Assembly: GCA_965653565.1 (NCBI GenBank)
Contig: CBFHAI010000016.1
Span: 1 to 64,000, forward strand
From: JALCLA01 sp965653565
GTDB taxonomy: Bacteria > Pseudomonadota > Gammaproteobacteria > Xanthomonadales > Xanthomonadaceae
Length of the DNA: 64,000 nt
Direction of reading: 5' to 3'
The stretch's first letter is position 1, and every line of letters begins with the position of its first letter. The notes under the pieces were generated by a model. That model saw nothing but the letters and a program-made list of their open reading frames with translations, ran no database searches and was not told the origin of the DNA. Of this stretch, positions 20,213-29,745 are shown piece by piece. A program made the translations under genes and the position numbers.

Positions 20213-21400
20213 ATGCCCGACTACACCGAAATCACCCATCGTGGCTGGCTGTCGCGGCTGGGCGGCGCGTTCAAGGGAATCTTCGCCGGCATCGTTTTCC
20301 TGGTGATCGCGCTCGGCCTGCAGTTCTGGAACGAAGGCCGCACCCAGAAGCGCGATAGCGCGATCGGCGAGGGCCGCGCGGCTGTCGTCGCGGCGGATGC
20401 GAACGCGGTGGCGCCGGGCAACGAAGGCCGGCTGGTGCACATCACCGGCGAAGCCAAGGCCGGGGCGGCGCTCGGCGATCCGGCCTTCGGCGTGCAGGTC
20501 GGAGCGCTCGCGCTGCGCCGCCGCGTCGAGATGTACCAGTGGGAAGAAAAACGCGAAAGCCGCGAAGAAAAGCAGGTCGGCGGCGGCACGCGAACGGTGA
20601 CGGAGTATCGCTACCGCAAGGATTGGAACGACGAGCCGATCGATTCGAGCGATTTCCGCCAGGCCGGCGCGCATGCCAATCCGGGCCCGCTGCCATACGA
20701 AAACCAGACCTGGCGGGCGGACGATGTGCGTGTCGGCGGCTACACGCTGTCGCCGGCGGCCTCCGATGAGATCGGCGGCTGGGAACGCGTCGGCACCGAC
20801 AGCGTCGAACTGCCGCCGAATCTGGCCGCGAGCTTTCGCGTCGACGACGGCTGGTTCGTCACCAGCGAAGACTCGAACTCGCCACAGGTGGGCGATGTGC
20901 GCGTGCGGTTCGAGTACGTGCCCGAAGGCGTGATCAGCGTCATCGCGCGGCAACAGAACGGCGTGCTCGTGCCGTACGCGGCGAGCAACGGCAACGAGCT
21001 GTTGCTGGTGGAACGCGGCGCCTCCGATGCCACGGCGATGTTCGAAGCCGAAGGCTCGCGCAACGCCACTGCCGCCTGGTTTCTACGGCTGGCCGGATTC
21101 GTGCTGGCCTGGGTCGCGTTCGCGATGCTGCTCAAGCCGCTGGTGGTGATGGCCGATGTGTTGCCGATCGCAGGACGGTTGGCCGGGGTCGGCGTCGGCC
21201 TGGTGTCGGGCGTGCTGGCGGCGATCGTGAGCATCGTTGCGATCGGCAGTGGCTGGCTGTTCTATCGGCCGTGGCTGCTGGTGGTGATCGTGGTTGTCAT
21301 CGTCGGCGTGGCAATGTGGTTGGTGCGGCGCCGCGCGACGGCGGTGCCGTCGGACTCCACCGCTTCGATTCCGCCACCGCCGCCTCCGCCTGCCGCATGA
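20213..21400 (+). CDS. TMEM43-family membrane protein
   Basis: The 395-residue protein has an N-terminal membrane segment (GIFAGIVFLVIALGLQFWNEGR, about 22-43), a large extracytoplasmic domain with the WNEGR and WEEKR segments characteristic of bacterial TMEM43 proteins, then about three closely spaced C-terminal membrane segments (roughly 285-370) and a Pro-rich tail. Function in bacteria is unknown. Its stop overlaps the next start (ATGA), implying coupling to the PhoX-like gene. Confidence 0.8.
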   Translation: MPDYTEITHRGWLSRLGGAFKGIFAGIVFLVIALGLQFWNEGRTQKRDSAIGEGRAAVVAADANAVAPGNEGRLVHITGEAKAGAALGDPAFGVQVGALALRRRVEMYQWEEKRESREEKQVGGGTRTVTEYRYRKDWNDEPIDSSDFRQAGAHANPGPLPYENQTWRADDVRVGGYTLSPAASDEIGGWERVGTDSVELPPNLAASFRVDDGWFVTSEDSNSPQVGDVRVRFEYVPEGVISVIARQQNGVLVPYAASNGNELLLVERGASDATAMFEAEGSRNATAAWFLRLAGFVLAWVAFAMLLKPLVVMADVLPIAGRLAGVGVGLVSGVLAAIVSIVAIGSGWLFYRPWLLVVIVVVIVGVAMWLVRRRATAVPSDSTASIPPPPPPPAA

Positions 21401-22818
21401 CGCAACTGCCTGATGATCTGAAACGCGCCCGCGAAGCGCGTCGCCGTTTCCTGCGGCTCGGTGCCGGTGCCGGCGCGCTCGGGCTTGCGATGTCGCCGCT
21501 CGGCAAGTTGCTGGCGGCGGCCGGCGTCACCGGCGCGGGCCTGTCGACGGCCGGCTACGGCCCGCTGAAACCGGTGCGCGATCTGGAGACCGGCCTGCCG
21601 CTGCTGGCCCTGCCGGAAGGCTTCAGCTATCGCAGTTTCGGCTGGAGCGGCACGCCGATGAGCGACGGCTCGCCGACGCCGAATGCGCACGACGGCATGG
21701 GCGTGGTGCGCGTGCGCGGCGATATCGCGACGCTGGTGCGCAACCAGGAAGTGGTGCGCGCCAATGGCGCGTATGGGCCGGCGGCGTCGCAGTACGATCC
21801 CTTGTGCGGCGGCGGCACGACCACCTTCGATTTCGATCTGGCGAAAGGCGAAATGATCGCGGCGCGGCCGTCGCTTTCGGGCACCTTGCAGAATTGCGCC
21901 GGCGGCGTGACGCCATGGCAGACGTGGCTGTCGTGCGAAGAATTCGTCTCGGCGGCCGATCGCATCGTGCTCGGAAAAACCATCGTGCGGCGGCTGCAGC
22001 GCGATCACGGCTTCGTGTTCGAAGTGCCGGCCGATGGCCATTCGAGCGCCGAACCGCTGGTCGGCCTCGGTCAGTTCCGCCACGAGGCCGCGACGGTGCA
22101 CGCGCCGAGCGGCGATGTCTACCTCACCGAAGACATGGAACCGGACGCGGGCTTCTATCGTTTCGTACCGAAAAAGCGCGGTGAACTGCTGCGCGGCGGG
22201 CGCTTGCAGATGTTGAAGGCCGTCGGGCGCGAGGATCTGCGTTCGGGGCTGCAGGTCGGGCAGCGCTTCAAGGTGGAATGGATCGACATCGAATTCCCCG
22301 AACGCGGCTTCGATCGCGAACACAACGATGGCCGCGGCGTGCAGCGCCAGGGCCTGGCGAACGGCGCGTCGCGCTTCACCCGGCTCGAAGGCGTGATCGC
22401 CAGCGACGACGAAGTGTTCTTCACCGCCACCAACGGCGGCGATGCCGCCTGCGGGCAGGTGTTCGCCTACTACCCGGGCCGCGCCGAACTGGTGCTGATC
22501 TACGAATCGCCCGACGCGGCGACGATGGACTATCCGGACAACGTGGTGATCAGCCCGCGCGGCGGCCTGCTGATCTGCCAGGACTCGAAAGGCCCGTCGC
22601 AGCATCTTTACGGACTCACGCGCGGCGGCGACCTGTTCCAGTTCGCGCGCAATAACGTGCACCTCGACGGCGGCTATCGCGATTTCAGCGGCGATTTCCG
22701 CACCGCCGAATGGGCCGGCGGCTGCTTCTCGCCGGACGGCCGCTGGCTGTTCGCCAATGTGTATTCTCCCGGCTTCACCGTGGCCATCACCGGGCCGTGG
22801 CGTGCGGGCCTGATCTGA
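21397..22818 (+). CDS. PhoX-like (DUF839) Tat-exported phosphatase family protein
   Basis: The 473-residue protein begins with a twin-arginine signal (REARRRFLRLGAGAGALGL, about 12-30). The mature part has the DUF839/PhoX features HDGMGV, RNQEVV, NCAGGVTPWQTWLSCEE and EDMEPDAGFYRF; PhoX enzymes are calcium/iron alkaline phosphatases. Ligand residues were not checked one by one, so the activity is inferred. ATG 21397 overlaps the TMEM43 stop. Confidence 0.85.
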   Translation: MTQLPDDLKRAREARRRFLRLGAGAGALGLAMSPLGKLLAAAGVTGAGLSTAGYGPLKPVRDLETGLPLLALPEGFSYRSFGWSGTPMSDGSPTPNAHDGMGVVRVRGDIATLVRNQEVVRANGAYGPAASQYDPLCGGGTTTFDFDLAKGEMIAARPSLSGTLQNCAGGVTPWQTWLSCEEFVSAADRIVLGKTIVRRLQRDHGFVFEVPADGHSSAEPLVGLGQFRHEAATVHAPSGDVYLTEDMEPDAGFYRFVPKKRGELLRGGRLQMLKAVGREDLRSGLQVGQRFKVEWIDIEFPERGFDREHNDGRGVQRQGLANGASRFTRLEGVIASDDEVFFTATNGGDAACGQVFAYYPGRAELVLIYESPDAATMDYPDNVVISPRGGLLICQDSKGPSQHLYGLTRGGDLFQFARNNVHLDGGYRDFSGDFRTAEWAGGCFSPDGRWLFANVYSPGFTVAITGPWRAGLI

Positions 22819-22841
22819 TCAACCTGCCTGACCTGAAGGAC

Positions 22842-23252
22842 ATGGCGATGCCGATGCCGCAAATCACCGCAATCTATGCCGCGCTGCTCGGACTGTTGAT
22901 GGTCGTGCTGGCGGTGCGCGTGGCGCGCTACCGGCAGACGCGGCTGATCGGCATCGGCGACGGCGGCGACCGCGATCTGGTCAAGCGCATCCGCGCGCAC
23001 GCCAATGCGGTGGAAAACGTGCCGATGGCGCTGCTTTTGCTGCTGATCCTGGAACTGACGCAAACGCAGGCCGCCTGGCTGCATGTGTTCGGCCTGATGC
23101 TGCTGATCGGCCGGCTGCTGCATGCGCTGGGGTTGTCGCGCCACGCCGGCAGTTCGTCGGGACGCTTGATCGGCATTGCGCTGACCTGGCTGGCGATGCT
23201 CGCGATGTGCCTGCTGTTGCTGTGGCGCGCGGTGTTGATCGCGACGGGCTGA
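22842..23252 (+). CDS. MAPEG-family integral membrane protein
   Basis: The 136-residue protein has four hydrophobic segments (about 8-26, 58-76, 82-98, 112-133) and the MAPEG segment RIRAHANAVENVPMALLLL. The start ATG 22842 has GAAGGA just upstream. MAPEG proteins include glutathione-linked membrane enzymes; bacterial substrates are mostly unknown. Confidence 0.88.
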   Translation: MAMPMPQITAIYAALLGLLMVVLAVRVARYRQTRLIGIGDGGDRDLVKRIRAHANAVENVPMALLLLLILELTQTQAAWLHVFGLMLLIGRLLHALGLSRHAGSSSGRLIGIALTWLAMLAMCLLLLWRAVLIATG

Positions 23253-23323
23253 CTTCGGCTCACTGATTCGATCGCGATCATTTCGATCGCAACGAGTCGA
23301 TCGCAACGAGTCGACCCCGAAGA

Positions 23324-23857
23324 TCAGGCCGCACTGCCATCCGGATTGCGCTCGATGAAGTACAGCCCGGCATAGAGTTTCGGATCGATCGAAAACCCGT
23401 CAAGCATTTTCTGGTACAGCCAGGCCGCGGCCTGCGCGCGCGGAATCTCGTGCACCGTGATGTTCTCGCTTTCGTCGCCGCCGCCGGCGTGTTCGCGCAC
23501 CAGGCCGTGGGCGCGCACGAAGGCGATGATTTCGTTGCTCATGCCCGACGACGACGGCCCGGCCATCAGATATTCGATGCGCTCGGCGCGCCAGCCGGTT
23601 TCTTCCAGCAATTCGCGCTGCGCCGCCACTTCCACCGATTCGTTCTCGCCCAGGTCGCCGACCAGGCCGGCCGGCATCTCGATGCTGCGGCGCTGCACCG
23701 GAACGCGGAATTGCTCGACGAAGACGACGCGATCGTCCGGCGTCACCGCGACGATGATCACCGCGGAGCCCGCATTGGTGCGTTCGGCGTATTCCCAAGA
23801 GCCGCGCTGTTGCAGGCGCAGGTAGCGGCCGTTGAAAAGGGTCCGGGTTTCGTTCAT
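23324..23857 (-). CDS. NUDIX hydrolase, ADP-ribose pyrophosphatase type
   Basis: The 177-residue protein has a Nudix box around residues 66-87 (GLVGDLGE then AAQRELLEETGW) and VVFVEQFRVPVQRRSIEMPAG, the substrate-side segment of ADP-ribose pyrophosphatases such as NudF. It stands alone on the minus strand. Confidence 0.88.
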   Translation of the reverse strand: MNETRTLFNGRYLRLQQRGSWEYAERTNAGSAVIIVAVTPDDRVVFVEQFRVPVQRRSIEMPAGLVGDLGENESVEVAAQRELLEETGWRAERIEYLMAGPSSSGMSNEIIAFVRAHGLVREHAGGGDESENITVHEIPRAQAAAWLYQKMLDGFSIDPKLYAGLYFIERNPDGSAA

Positions 23858-23977
23858 TGTGCGCCGCCTCCTCAGGCCCCGTGCCGGGAAGCCCCGATGC
23901 TAGCCCGCGCCGGCCCGGCCGGGGAACCTTCGTGCCGGGCACCGGTCGCAGCGACATTCCGAATCAGGTGGTTTTCG

Positions 23978-25369
23978 ATGAAGCGATTGATCCTTTCCGT
24001 CGTGCTGTCGGGCATGGGCGGACTCTGCCTTGCCCAGCCCGCGACGACGGCGCCCACGCCCACCGCGGCGATCGAGTCGGCGCTGGCCGCGCAGATCGCA
24101 CAGATCGCGACGGCCGAAACCGCCGAAGGCGTGGCGCGCCGCCTGCGCGCCAAGCAGGACCACAAGAACGAAATCCTGGCGTGGAAGCGCGCGGTGGAAC
24201 TGCGTCCGCACATCGGCCGCTACAAGTTCGAACTGGCGGTGGCCTACGCCGCGCTCGACATGAAGCGCGAAACCTACAACGCGCTGCTCGAACTGCAGGC
24301 GCAGGGCTACGCCTTCGCGCTGAAGGACGACAAGCGCTTCGACAAGGTGTCGAACACGGAAGCCTACGAATACATCGTGCAGGGCCTGGACGCCAACCGC
24401 ACGCCGTTCGGCGAGGGCCGCGTGGCCTACACGCTGCCCAAGCAGGATCTGCTGATCGAGAGCCTGGCCTGGGATCCGACCCGCAAACAACTGCTCGTGG
24501 GCAGCGCCCGCGAAGGCCGCGTCTATCGCGTCGGCAAGAACGGCAAGCTCGATCCGCTGGTGAGCGCCGATGTCGAGAATGGCATGTGGGCGGTGTTCGA
24601 CCTGGCCGTCGATGCCGAGCGCGGCATCCTGTGGGTGGCGTCGACCGCGGTGCCGCACTACAAGAACTACGATGCCGAAAAGGATCTCGGCCGCGCCGGC
24701 ATCTTCAAGTTCGACCTGAAGACCGGCAAGTTCCTCAAGAAATTCCTCTCGCCGTCGATCGCCGGCCAGGCCTTCTTCCTGTCGACGCTGACGCTCGGCA
24801 AGGACGGCACGGTGTATGCCGCCGATGGCGTCAACAATGCCGTGTACCAGGTGCGCGACGATCAGTTCCGCCGCCTGTTCCATGCCGCGCGGCTGGCCAG
24901 CATCCGCGGCATGACCGTGAGCGGCGACGGCAAGCTGCTCTACCTGGCCGATCACGAGCGCGGCCTGCTCGGCTACGAACTGGCCACCGGCAAGCCGTTC
25001 GACATGCCGGTGCCGCGCACCCTGGCGCTGGGCGGCATCGATGGCGTGGTGTGGTGGAAGGATCAGCTGATCGTGGTGCAGAACGCGATGCAGCCCACGC
25101 GCGTGATGCGTTTGAAGCTCACGCCGGACGGGCGCGCGATCGCCGGGCTGTATCCGCTGGTCGCCAATCAGCCCGAGATGACGGTGCCCACGCTCGGCAC
25201 GCTGGCCGGCGACAAGTTCTATTTCATCGCCAACAGCCAGAAGGGCAACTACGACCGCTTCGGCCTGTTGCGCGACCAGAAGCTGCTCGAACCCACGCGC
25301 ATCTACGAAGTGGATGCCGGTTACGAAGCCAAGCCGACCCAGACCGTCCTGCCGACGGTTACTAAGTAA
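23978..25369 (+). CDS. secreted beta-propeller protein (SMP-30/NHL-like)
   Basis: The 463-residue precursor has a signal peptide (MKRLILSVVLSGMGGLCLAQ), a helical tetratricopeptide-like stretch (about 60-125: WKRAVELRPHIGRYKFELA) and then a beta-propeller with repeated segments such as LAWDPTRKQLLVGSAREGRVYRV, ADGVNNAVYQV and LYLADHERGLLGYEL. Probably a periplasmic sensor or lactonase-fold protein; the substrate is unknown. Confidence 0.75.
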   Translation: MKRLILSVVLSGMGGLCLAQPATTAPTPTAAIESALAAQIAQIATAETAEGVARRLRAKQDHKNEILAWKRAVELRPHIGRYKFELAVAYAALDMKRETYNALLELQAQGYAFALKDDKRFDKVSNTEAYEYIVQGLDANRTPFGEGRVAYTLPKQDLLIESLAWDPTRKQLLVGSAREGRVYRVGKNGKLDPLVSADVENGMWAVFDLAVDAERGILWVASTAVPHYKNYDAEKDLGRAGIFKFDLKTGKFLKKFLSPSIAGQAFFLSTLTLGKDGTVYAADGVNNAVYQVRDDQFRRLFHAARLASIRGMTVSGDGKLLYLADHERGLLGYELATGKPFDMPVPRTLALGGIDGVVWWKDQLIVVQNAMQPTRVMRLKLTPDGRAIAGLYPLVANQPEMTVPTLGTLAGDKFYFIANSQKGNYDRFGLLRDQKLLEPTRIYEVDAGYEAKPTQTVLPTVTK

Positions 25370-25410
25370 GGCGGATCAGGGCGGGCACTGCGCTCTCCCG
25401 ATTGCCGAGG

Positions 25411-25453
25411 AACCTTCAAAGCAAAGGCGGGAATTGGGAATAGGGAGTCGGGA
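25411..25453. repeat. dispersed 40-bp repeat, inverted match to 46856-46895
   Basis: Positions 25411-25450 are the exact reverse complement of 46856-46895 over 40 bases, including GGCGGGAATTGGGAATAGGG and the flanking AACCTTCAAAGCAAA. It fills the convergent gap between the propeller gene and the exonuclease gene, so it may be a mobile palindromic element placed at gene ends. Confidence 0.8.
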
Positions 25454-25461
25454 TCAGCCGA

Positions 25462-26346
25462 TCAGCCGGCCTGTTCGAGCGCGCGCCGGCGCGTGAGGGG
25501 CCCCATGCGCAGGCGTTCGAACAGCGCGTCGAGCTGATCGCGATCGCCGCGGCCGCGCGCCGCGGTGCCGACATCGCCGGCGAGCGGCGCATCGAGCGAA
25601 ATGGTGGCCAGACGGCGCGACAGCAGCGCCTGTTCGCGATGCTCGGTCAGCCGCGAGGCATGCGCCGCGGCGCCGCGCAGTCGCAGGTACGGCACTTCGG
25701 CCACGCGCCGCAGCAGATCGTCGAGCGCGCCGAAATGTTCGAGCAGCGCGGCCGCGGTTTTCGCGCCGATGCCGGGCACGCCGGGGATATTGTCGATCGC
25801 ATCGCCGGTCAGGCCGAGATAGTCGGCGATCTGGTGCGCGTGCACGCCGTAGCGCGCTTTCACGCCGTCGGCGTCCCAGCGCTGCTGGCGGGCGTAGTCC
25901 CACTGGCTGTCGCCCACGCTCAGCAATTGCGAAAGATCCTTGTCGGCCGACACGATGACGCCGCGGAAACCGTCGCCGCGCTGGCGCACGAGCAGGGTGC
26001 CGATCAGATCGTCGGCCTCGTAGCGCGGATCGGAAATCACGCACAGCCCGAGTGCGCGCGCCACCTGCTGGCAGTAGGCGAACTGGCGCTTGAGCGCTTC
26101 GGGCGCGGGTTCGCGATTGGCCTTGTAGGCCGGATAGAAATCGTTGCGGAACGAACCTTCGAGCGATTCGTCGAAGGTCACCGCGATGTGCTGCGGCTTT
26201 TCACGTTCGAGCAGTTCGAGCAGGAAGCGGGTAAAGCCGTGCACCGCATTCACCGGCGCGCCGTCGACATCGTTGAATTCGTCCGGCAGCGAGTGCCAGG
26301 CGCGGAAGACGTACAGGCTGGCGTCGACCAGGTAGAGGGTCGACAT
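25462..26346 (-). CDS. 5'-3' exonuclease, DNA polymerase I N-terminal-like (ExoIX/Xni type)
   Basis: The 294-residue protein starts MSTLYLVDASLYVFRAWHSL and shows FEN-type acidic clusters (VTFDES, EADDLIGTL, SADKDLSQLL) and the helix-hairpin-helix GDAIDNIPGVPGIGAKTAAALL. It matches free-standing 5'-3' exonucleases rather than full PolA. The start ATG 26346 lies 2 nt after the nitroreductase stop, so the two are co-transcribed. Confidence 0.9.
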   Translation of the reverse strand: MSTLYLVDASLYVFRAWHSLPDEFNDVDGAPVNAVHGFTRFLLELLEREKPQHIAVTFDESLEGSFRNDFYPAYKANREPAPEALKRQFAYCQQVARALGLCVISDPRYEADDLIGTLLVRQRGDGFRGVIVSADKDLSQLLSVGDSQWDYARQQRWDADGVKARYGVHAHQIADYLGLTGDAIDNIPGVPGIGAKTAAALLEHFGALDDLLRRVAEVPYLRLRGAAAHASRLTEHREQALLSRRLATISLDAPLAGDVGTAARGRGDRDQLDALFERLRMGPLTRRRALEQAG

Positions 26347-26348
26347 CG

Positions 26349-26930
26349 TCAGGGATTCCAATCGCTGAGCAGCGCGGCCGGTTCGGGCCGCAGGCGCTCG
26401 GGCACCGGCTCGCGCGGCGTGCCGATATGGATGAAGCCCGCGATGTGCTCGTCCGGCCCCAGGCCGAGGCGGGCGCTGATCACTTCGTCGTAGGCGGCCC
26501 AGCCGGTCAGCCACTGCGCACCGAAACCGAGCGCCTGGGCCGCCTGCAACAGCGCGAAACAGACGCAGCCGGTCGACAACAATTGTTCCTGCAGCGGCAC
26601 TTTGTGCCCCGGTGTGAGCGACGCCACCACGGCGACGATCAAGGGCGCATGATTGAAGCGTTCTCGGTCCTTTTCGATGACGGCCGGGGCGACGTCGGGA
26701 TCGCGTTCGAGCTGGCGCGCCACCAGCAATTCACCCAGTCTGGCGCGCGCTGCGCCGGTAATCCGGATGAAGCGCCAGGGTGTCAGCTTTCCGTGATCCG
26801 GCACTCGGACGGCGGCGGTGAGCAAGGTATGAAGTTGCTCGACGGACGGGCCGGGCTCACCCAGCAGGCGTGACGGCACGGACAGTCGCTGCAGGAGCGC
26901 CTGCAGTGCGGCGGGATGGGTCTGGGGCAT
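26349..26930 (-). CDS. nitroreductase-family flavoprotein (YdjA-like)
   Basis: The 193-residue protein shows RVPDHGKLTPWRFI near residue 42, as in the small YdjA-type FMN nitroreductases, plus GCVCFALLQAAQALGFGAQWLTGW and GFIHIGTP. Reduction of nitro compounds or quinones is likely; the physiological substrate is unknown. It is upstream of, and nearly abuts, the exonuclease gene. Confidence 0.85.
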   Translation of the reverse strand: MPQTHPAALQALLQRLSVPSRLLGEPGPSVEQLHTLLTAAVRVPDHGKLTPWRFIRITGAARARLGELLVARQLERDPDVAPAVIEKDRERFNHAPLIVAVVASLTPGHKVPLQEQLLSTGCVCFALLQAAQALGFGAQWLTGWAAYDEVISARLGLGPDEHIAGFIHIGTPREPVPERLRPEPAALLSDWNP

Positions 26931-26984
26931 GCGGCGATTCTAACAGCGCGCAAAAGCACGCCCCGACGTGGGTGGATTCACTCA

Positions 26985-26990
26985 TTGACA
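26985..26990 (+). promoter_or_regulatory. TTGACA, possible -35 upstream of the DUF1631 gene
   Basis: A consensus TTGACA lies in the 193-nt gap before the DUF1631 gene, but no good -10 hexamer sits 16-18 nt downstream. The remainder of the gap is AT-richer than its surroundings and shows nothing else I can name. Confidence 0.25.
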
Positions 26991-27123
26991 TCCAGGCCCA
27001 GTGTGAAAGGTTTACCTGACTCAGCCGTGTGACATTTTTTCGAGATTGGAATCACGGTTCCACGGCACAATCTGCCCTAGCATGTCAGTTGTAAACATTT
27101 GCGACCCCCCGGTCTAGGACCCC

Positions 27124-29592
27124 ATGGACCACTCAGCAGCTCCGCACAACGTCGTTCCGCTCAAGCCCGGCATCAAGATCACCGATCTGTTGCCGGCGAT
27201 GCGTACGGCCACGCTGCAGGCCATTCCGCCGCTGCTGGCGGACGTGCTCTCGCGCGCGGACGATGCCTTGTTCGACCTGGTGCAGAAGTCGCACAGCACC
27301 TTCGAGCAGCAGCAATTCTTCGATGCGATGCGCGAGCTGCGGCGTCAGCGCGGCAGCATCGAGCAGCGTTTCCGCGAGCACTTCGTCGAGGCCTTCATGG
27401 GCCTGGAGAAGCGCAAGCCGATGATCGCGCACTATGCGCAGCCCGGCGAAACCTCCAGCGAATTGAGCCTGCTCGACGAAGAGGAGCTCGAAGAGCAACT
27501 GGCCGCCGAGCAGGTCGCGCAGGCGATCGAACGTCGCCACAGTGCGGTGCTGGCGAACCTCGACAAGCAGTTCTCGCAGATTTCCGGTATCGCGGTCGAC
27601 AGCAAGATCAGCCCTATCGGCCCCGGCCACATGGCGGCGGCCTTGCGTTCGGGCCTGCGCAGCTGCGATCTGGCCGGTTCGGCGCGCCTGGTGCTGTTCA
27701 AACTCTACGAACAGACCCTGCTGCCGGCGCTGACCCAGTTCTACAATGAGTTGCAGCGTCGCCTGGTGGCGGCCGGCATCGGTACCGCCACGCAAACCGC
27801 GCGCCCGGCGCCGACGCCGGTGCCCAGCAATGAAGCGGCTCGCCCGGCCACGTCCGAGGCGCCGAAGAAAGCCGACGAAGGCCACGTGCGCGACGATCTC
27901 TTCGCCGCCCTGCACGGGCTGCTGGAAGACTATCGCGCCGTGCAGCGCAGCGCCGGTGGCTTGGGTTACGGCGGCGTCGGTGGTGGCGGTGCCGAAGGCG
28001 GCAGTGGTGGTGGCGCAGGCAGTGGCGGCGGCGGTTACGGCCCGGCCATTTCCGACGGCGTGCGTGCCAACCTCACCCCGCTCGCTGGCACCGAAGCCTT
28101 GAGCGTGCTCTCGCTGCTGCAGCGCGAACTGCCGGCCGGCGTCTATGCCGCGGTCAACGACCCCAAGCAGTCGCTCGCCGGCCAGTTGAAACGCGAACTG
28201 ATGGCGCATGCCGAGCGCATGGGCGTGGGCCTGCCCGGCGCGCCGCTGACGCCGGCCGACGAAGATGCGATCGATCTGGTCGGCATGCTGTTCGAAGTGC
28301 TGCTCAACGAGCGCAAGTTCCAGACCCAGGTGCGCAACCTGTTCACCCATCTGATCGTGCCCTTCACCAAGGTCGCGATGCTCGATCGCCGCATGTTCAT
28401 GCACAAGACGCATCCGGCGCGCCGCATGCTCAACGCGGTCGCCGAAGCCTGCGACGGCAACACCGGCGAAACCGCGCTCGAGCGCGAACTGCTCGAGCGC
28501 GTGCAAAGCCTGGTCGATCGCCTGGTGGCCGAGTTCAACGAAGACGTCGCCATCTTCGAAGCGTTGCAGGAAGAATTCAGCAGTTTCCTCGAGCAGCATC
28601 GCAAGCGAGTCGAACTGGCGGAGCGTCGCGCGGCGGAAGCCCAGCGCGGTCGCGAACGCCTCGAGCAGGCGCGTGCGGTGGCCTCGATGGAGCTGGCGAT
28701 GCTGATGGGTGCCCGCGAAGCGCCGCCGGTGATCGACGGCTTCCTGCGCCGCTACTGGACGCATCATCTGTCGGTGGTCATCCTGCGCGACGGCGCCGAT
28801 TCGCCGCGCTTCACCACCGCGCGCGCCAGCGGCGAGCGACTCTGGAATCTGATGCTGTCGAGCGAATCGGGCGCTTCGCGCACCGAGCCGCTGGCACCGA
28901 TGCTCGAACCGGTGCTGATCAGCTCCGGCGTCACCGGTCCGGCCGCCAACGAAATCGTGCAGGCGATCGAATCGCTGCTCGACGCCATGCGCAGCGGCGA
29001 TCGCAGCCGCGTCGACAGCGTCGTGCTGCCGGGCATGGAAAACGTGCAGCACACGCCGACCGAAGCGGCCGGCATCGATACCGGCAACAACGTCGTCACG
29101 CTGCGTCCGGCGCCGGTGAGCGTCGCGCTCAACGCCGAAGACGCGGTGCAGATGGACCCCACCCCGAAGGTGACCGAGCGCGGCACCTCGTCGCACTTCG
29201 CCGCTTTCTGGGAAGGCGGCGATGCACCGGCGGCGGCCACCGGCGAGGGCAGTCCCGAACTGGCCGTCGTGGCCGGCACGCAGACCATCGAAGCCGATCC
29301 GGCCGATGTCGAGAAGATCCGCAAGCTCGAAGTCGGCAGCTGGGTCGAGATGGTGGGCGAAGACGGCGTGCCGCAGCCGGCCAAGCTGTCGTGGGTGAGC
29401 CCGATCTCGTCGCGCCTGTTGTTCGTCAATCGTCGCGGCATGCGCGTGTGCGCGGCATCGGCCGAAGAACTGGCCGTCATGCTCAAGCAGGGCAAGCTGG
29501 CGCTGCGCGAAATCGACACCGCGTTCGAACGCGCGATGACGCAGGTGCTCGGCAAGCTGCGCCAGACGCAGGGTCGCCGCGAGCAGGCCTGA
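27124..29592 (+). CDS. DUF1631-family protein with PilZ-like C-terminus
   Basis: The 822-residue protein resembles the DUF1631 family (sometimes mislabelled thymidine phosphorylase). It has a helical N-terminal domain (about 20-240), a Gly-rich linker (about 279-307), a helical central domain (about 310-620, with coiled coil in EQHRKRVELAERRAAEAQRGRE) and a C-terminal domain starting near LEVGSWVEMVGEDG that looks PilZ-related but lacks an obvious RxxxR motif. Cyclic-di-GMP binding is therefore not assured. It is monocistronic, followed by two strong hairpins. Confidence 0.8.
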   Translation: MDHSAAPHNVVPLKPGIKITDLLPAMRTATLQAIPPLLADVLSRADDALFDLVQKSHSTFEQQQFFDAMRELRRQRGSIEQRFREHFVEAFMGLEKRKPMIAHYAQPGETSSELSLLDEEELEEQLAAEQVAQAIERRHSAVLANLDKQFSQISGIAVDSKISPIGPGHMAAALRSGLRSCDLAGSARLVLFKLYEQTLLPALTQFYNELQRRLVAAGIGTATQTARPAPTPVPSNEAARPATSEAPKKADEGHVRDDLFAALHGLLEDYRAVQRSAGGLGYGGVGGGGAEGGSGGGAGSGGGGYGPAISDGVRANLTPLAGTEALSVLSLLQRELPAGVYAAVNDPKQSLAGQLKRELMAHAERMGVGLPGAPLTPADEDAIDLVGMLFEVLLNERKFQTQVRNLFTHLIVPFTKVAMLDRRMFMHKTHPARRMLNAVAEACDGNTGETALERELLERVQSLVDRLVAEFNEDVAIFEALQEEFSSFLEQHRKRVELAERRAAEAQRGRERLEQARAVASMELAMLMGAREAPPVIDGFLRRYWTHHLSVVILRDGADSPRFTTARASGERLWNLMLSSESGASRTEPLAPMLEPVLISSGVTGPAANEIVQAIESLLDAMRSGDRSRVDSVVLPGMENVQHTPTEAAGIDTGNNVVTLRPAPVSVALNAEDAVQMDPTPKVTERGTSSHFAAFWEGGDAPAAATGEGSPELAVVAGTQTIEADPADVEKIRKLEVGSWVEMVGEDGVPQPAKLSWVSPISSRLLFVNRRGMRVCAASAEELAVMLKQGKLALREIDTAFERAMTQVLGKLRQTQGRREQA

Positions 29593-29600
29593 TCTTGAGA

Positions 29601-29654
29601 AGCTCGATCGAGTAACTTCGATCGAGCTGCGGCGCAGCCGTCGGGCTGCGCCGC
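29601..29654 (+). terminator. two adjacent perfect hairpins after the DUF1631 gene
   Basis: An 11-bp stem with a 6-nt loop (29601-29611 pairs with 29618-29628) is followed immediately by a second 11-bp GC-rich stem with a GTCG loop (29629-29639 pairs with 29644-29654). No T-run follows, so this is a REP-like or factor-dependent stop rather than a classical intrinsic terminator. Confidence 0.6.
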
Positions 29655-29745
29655 AAGCCCCGCAATCTCTCCGCAATCGCCGCCTGCCCATCGCGCCCGC
29701 GATGCGTTAGCATCCGGCTGGGGTCACTAATTTGCGGGGAAACTC

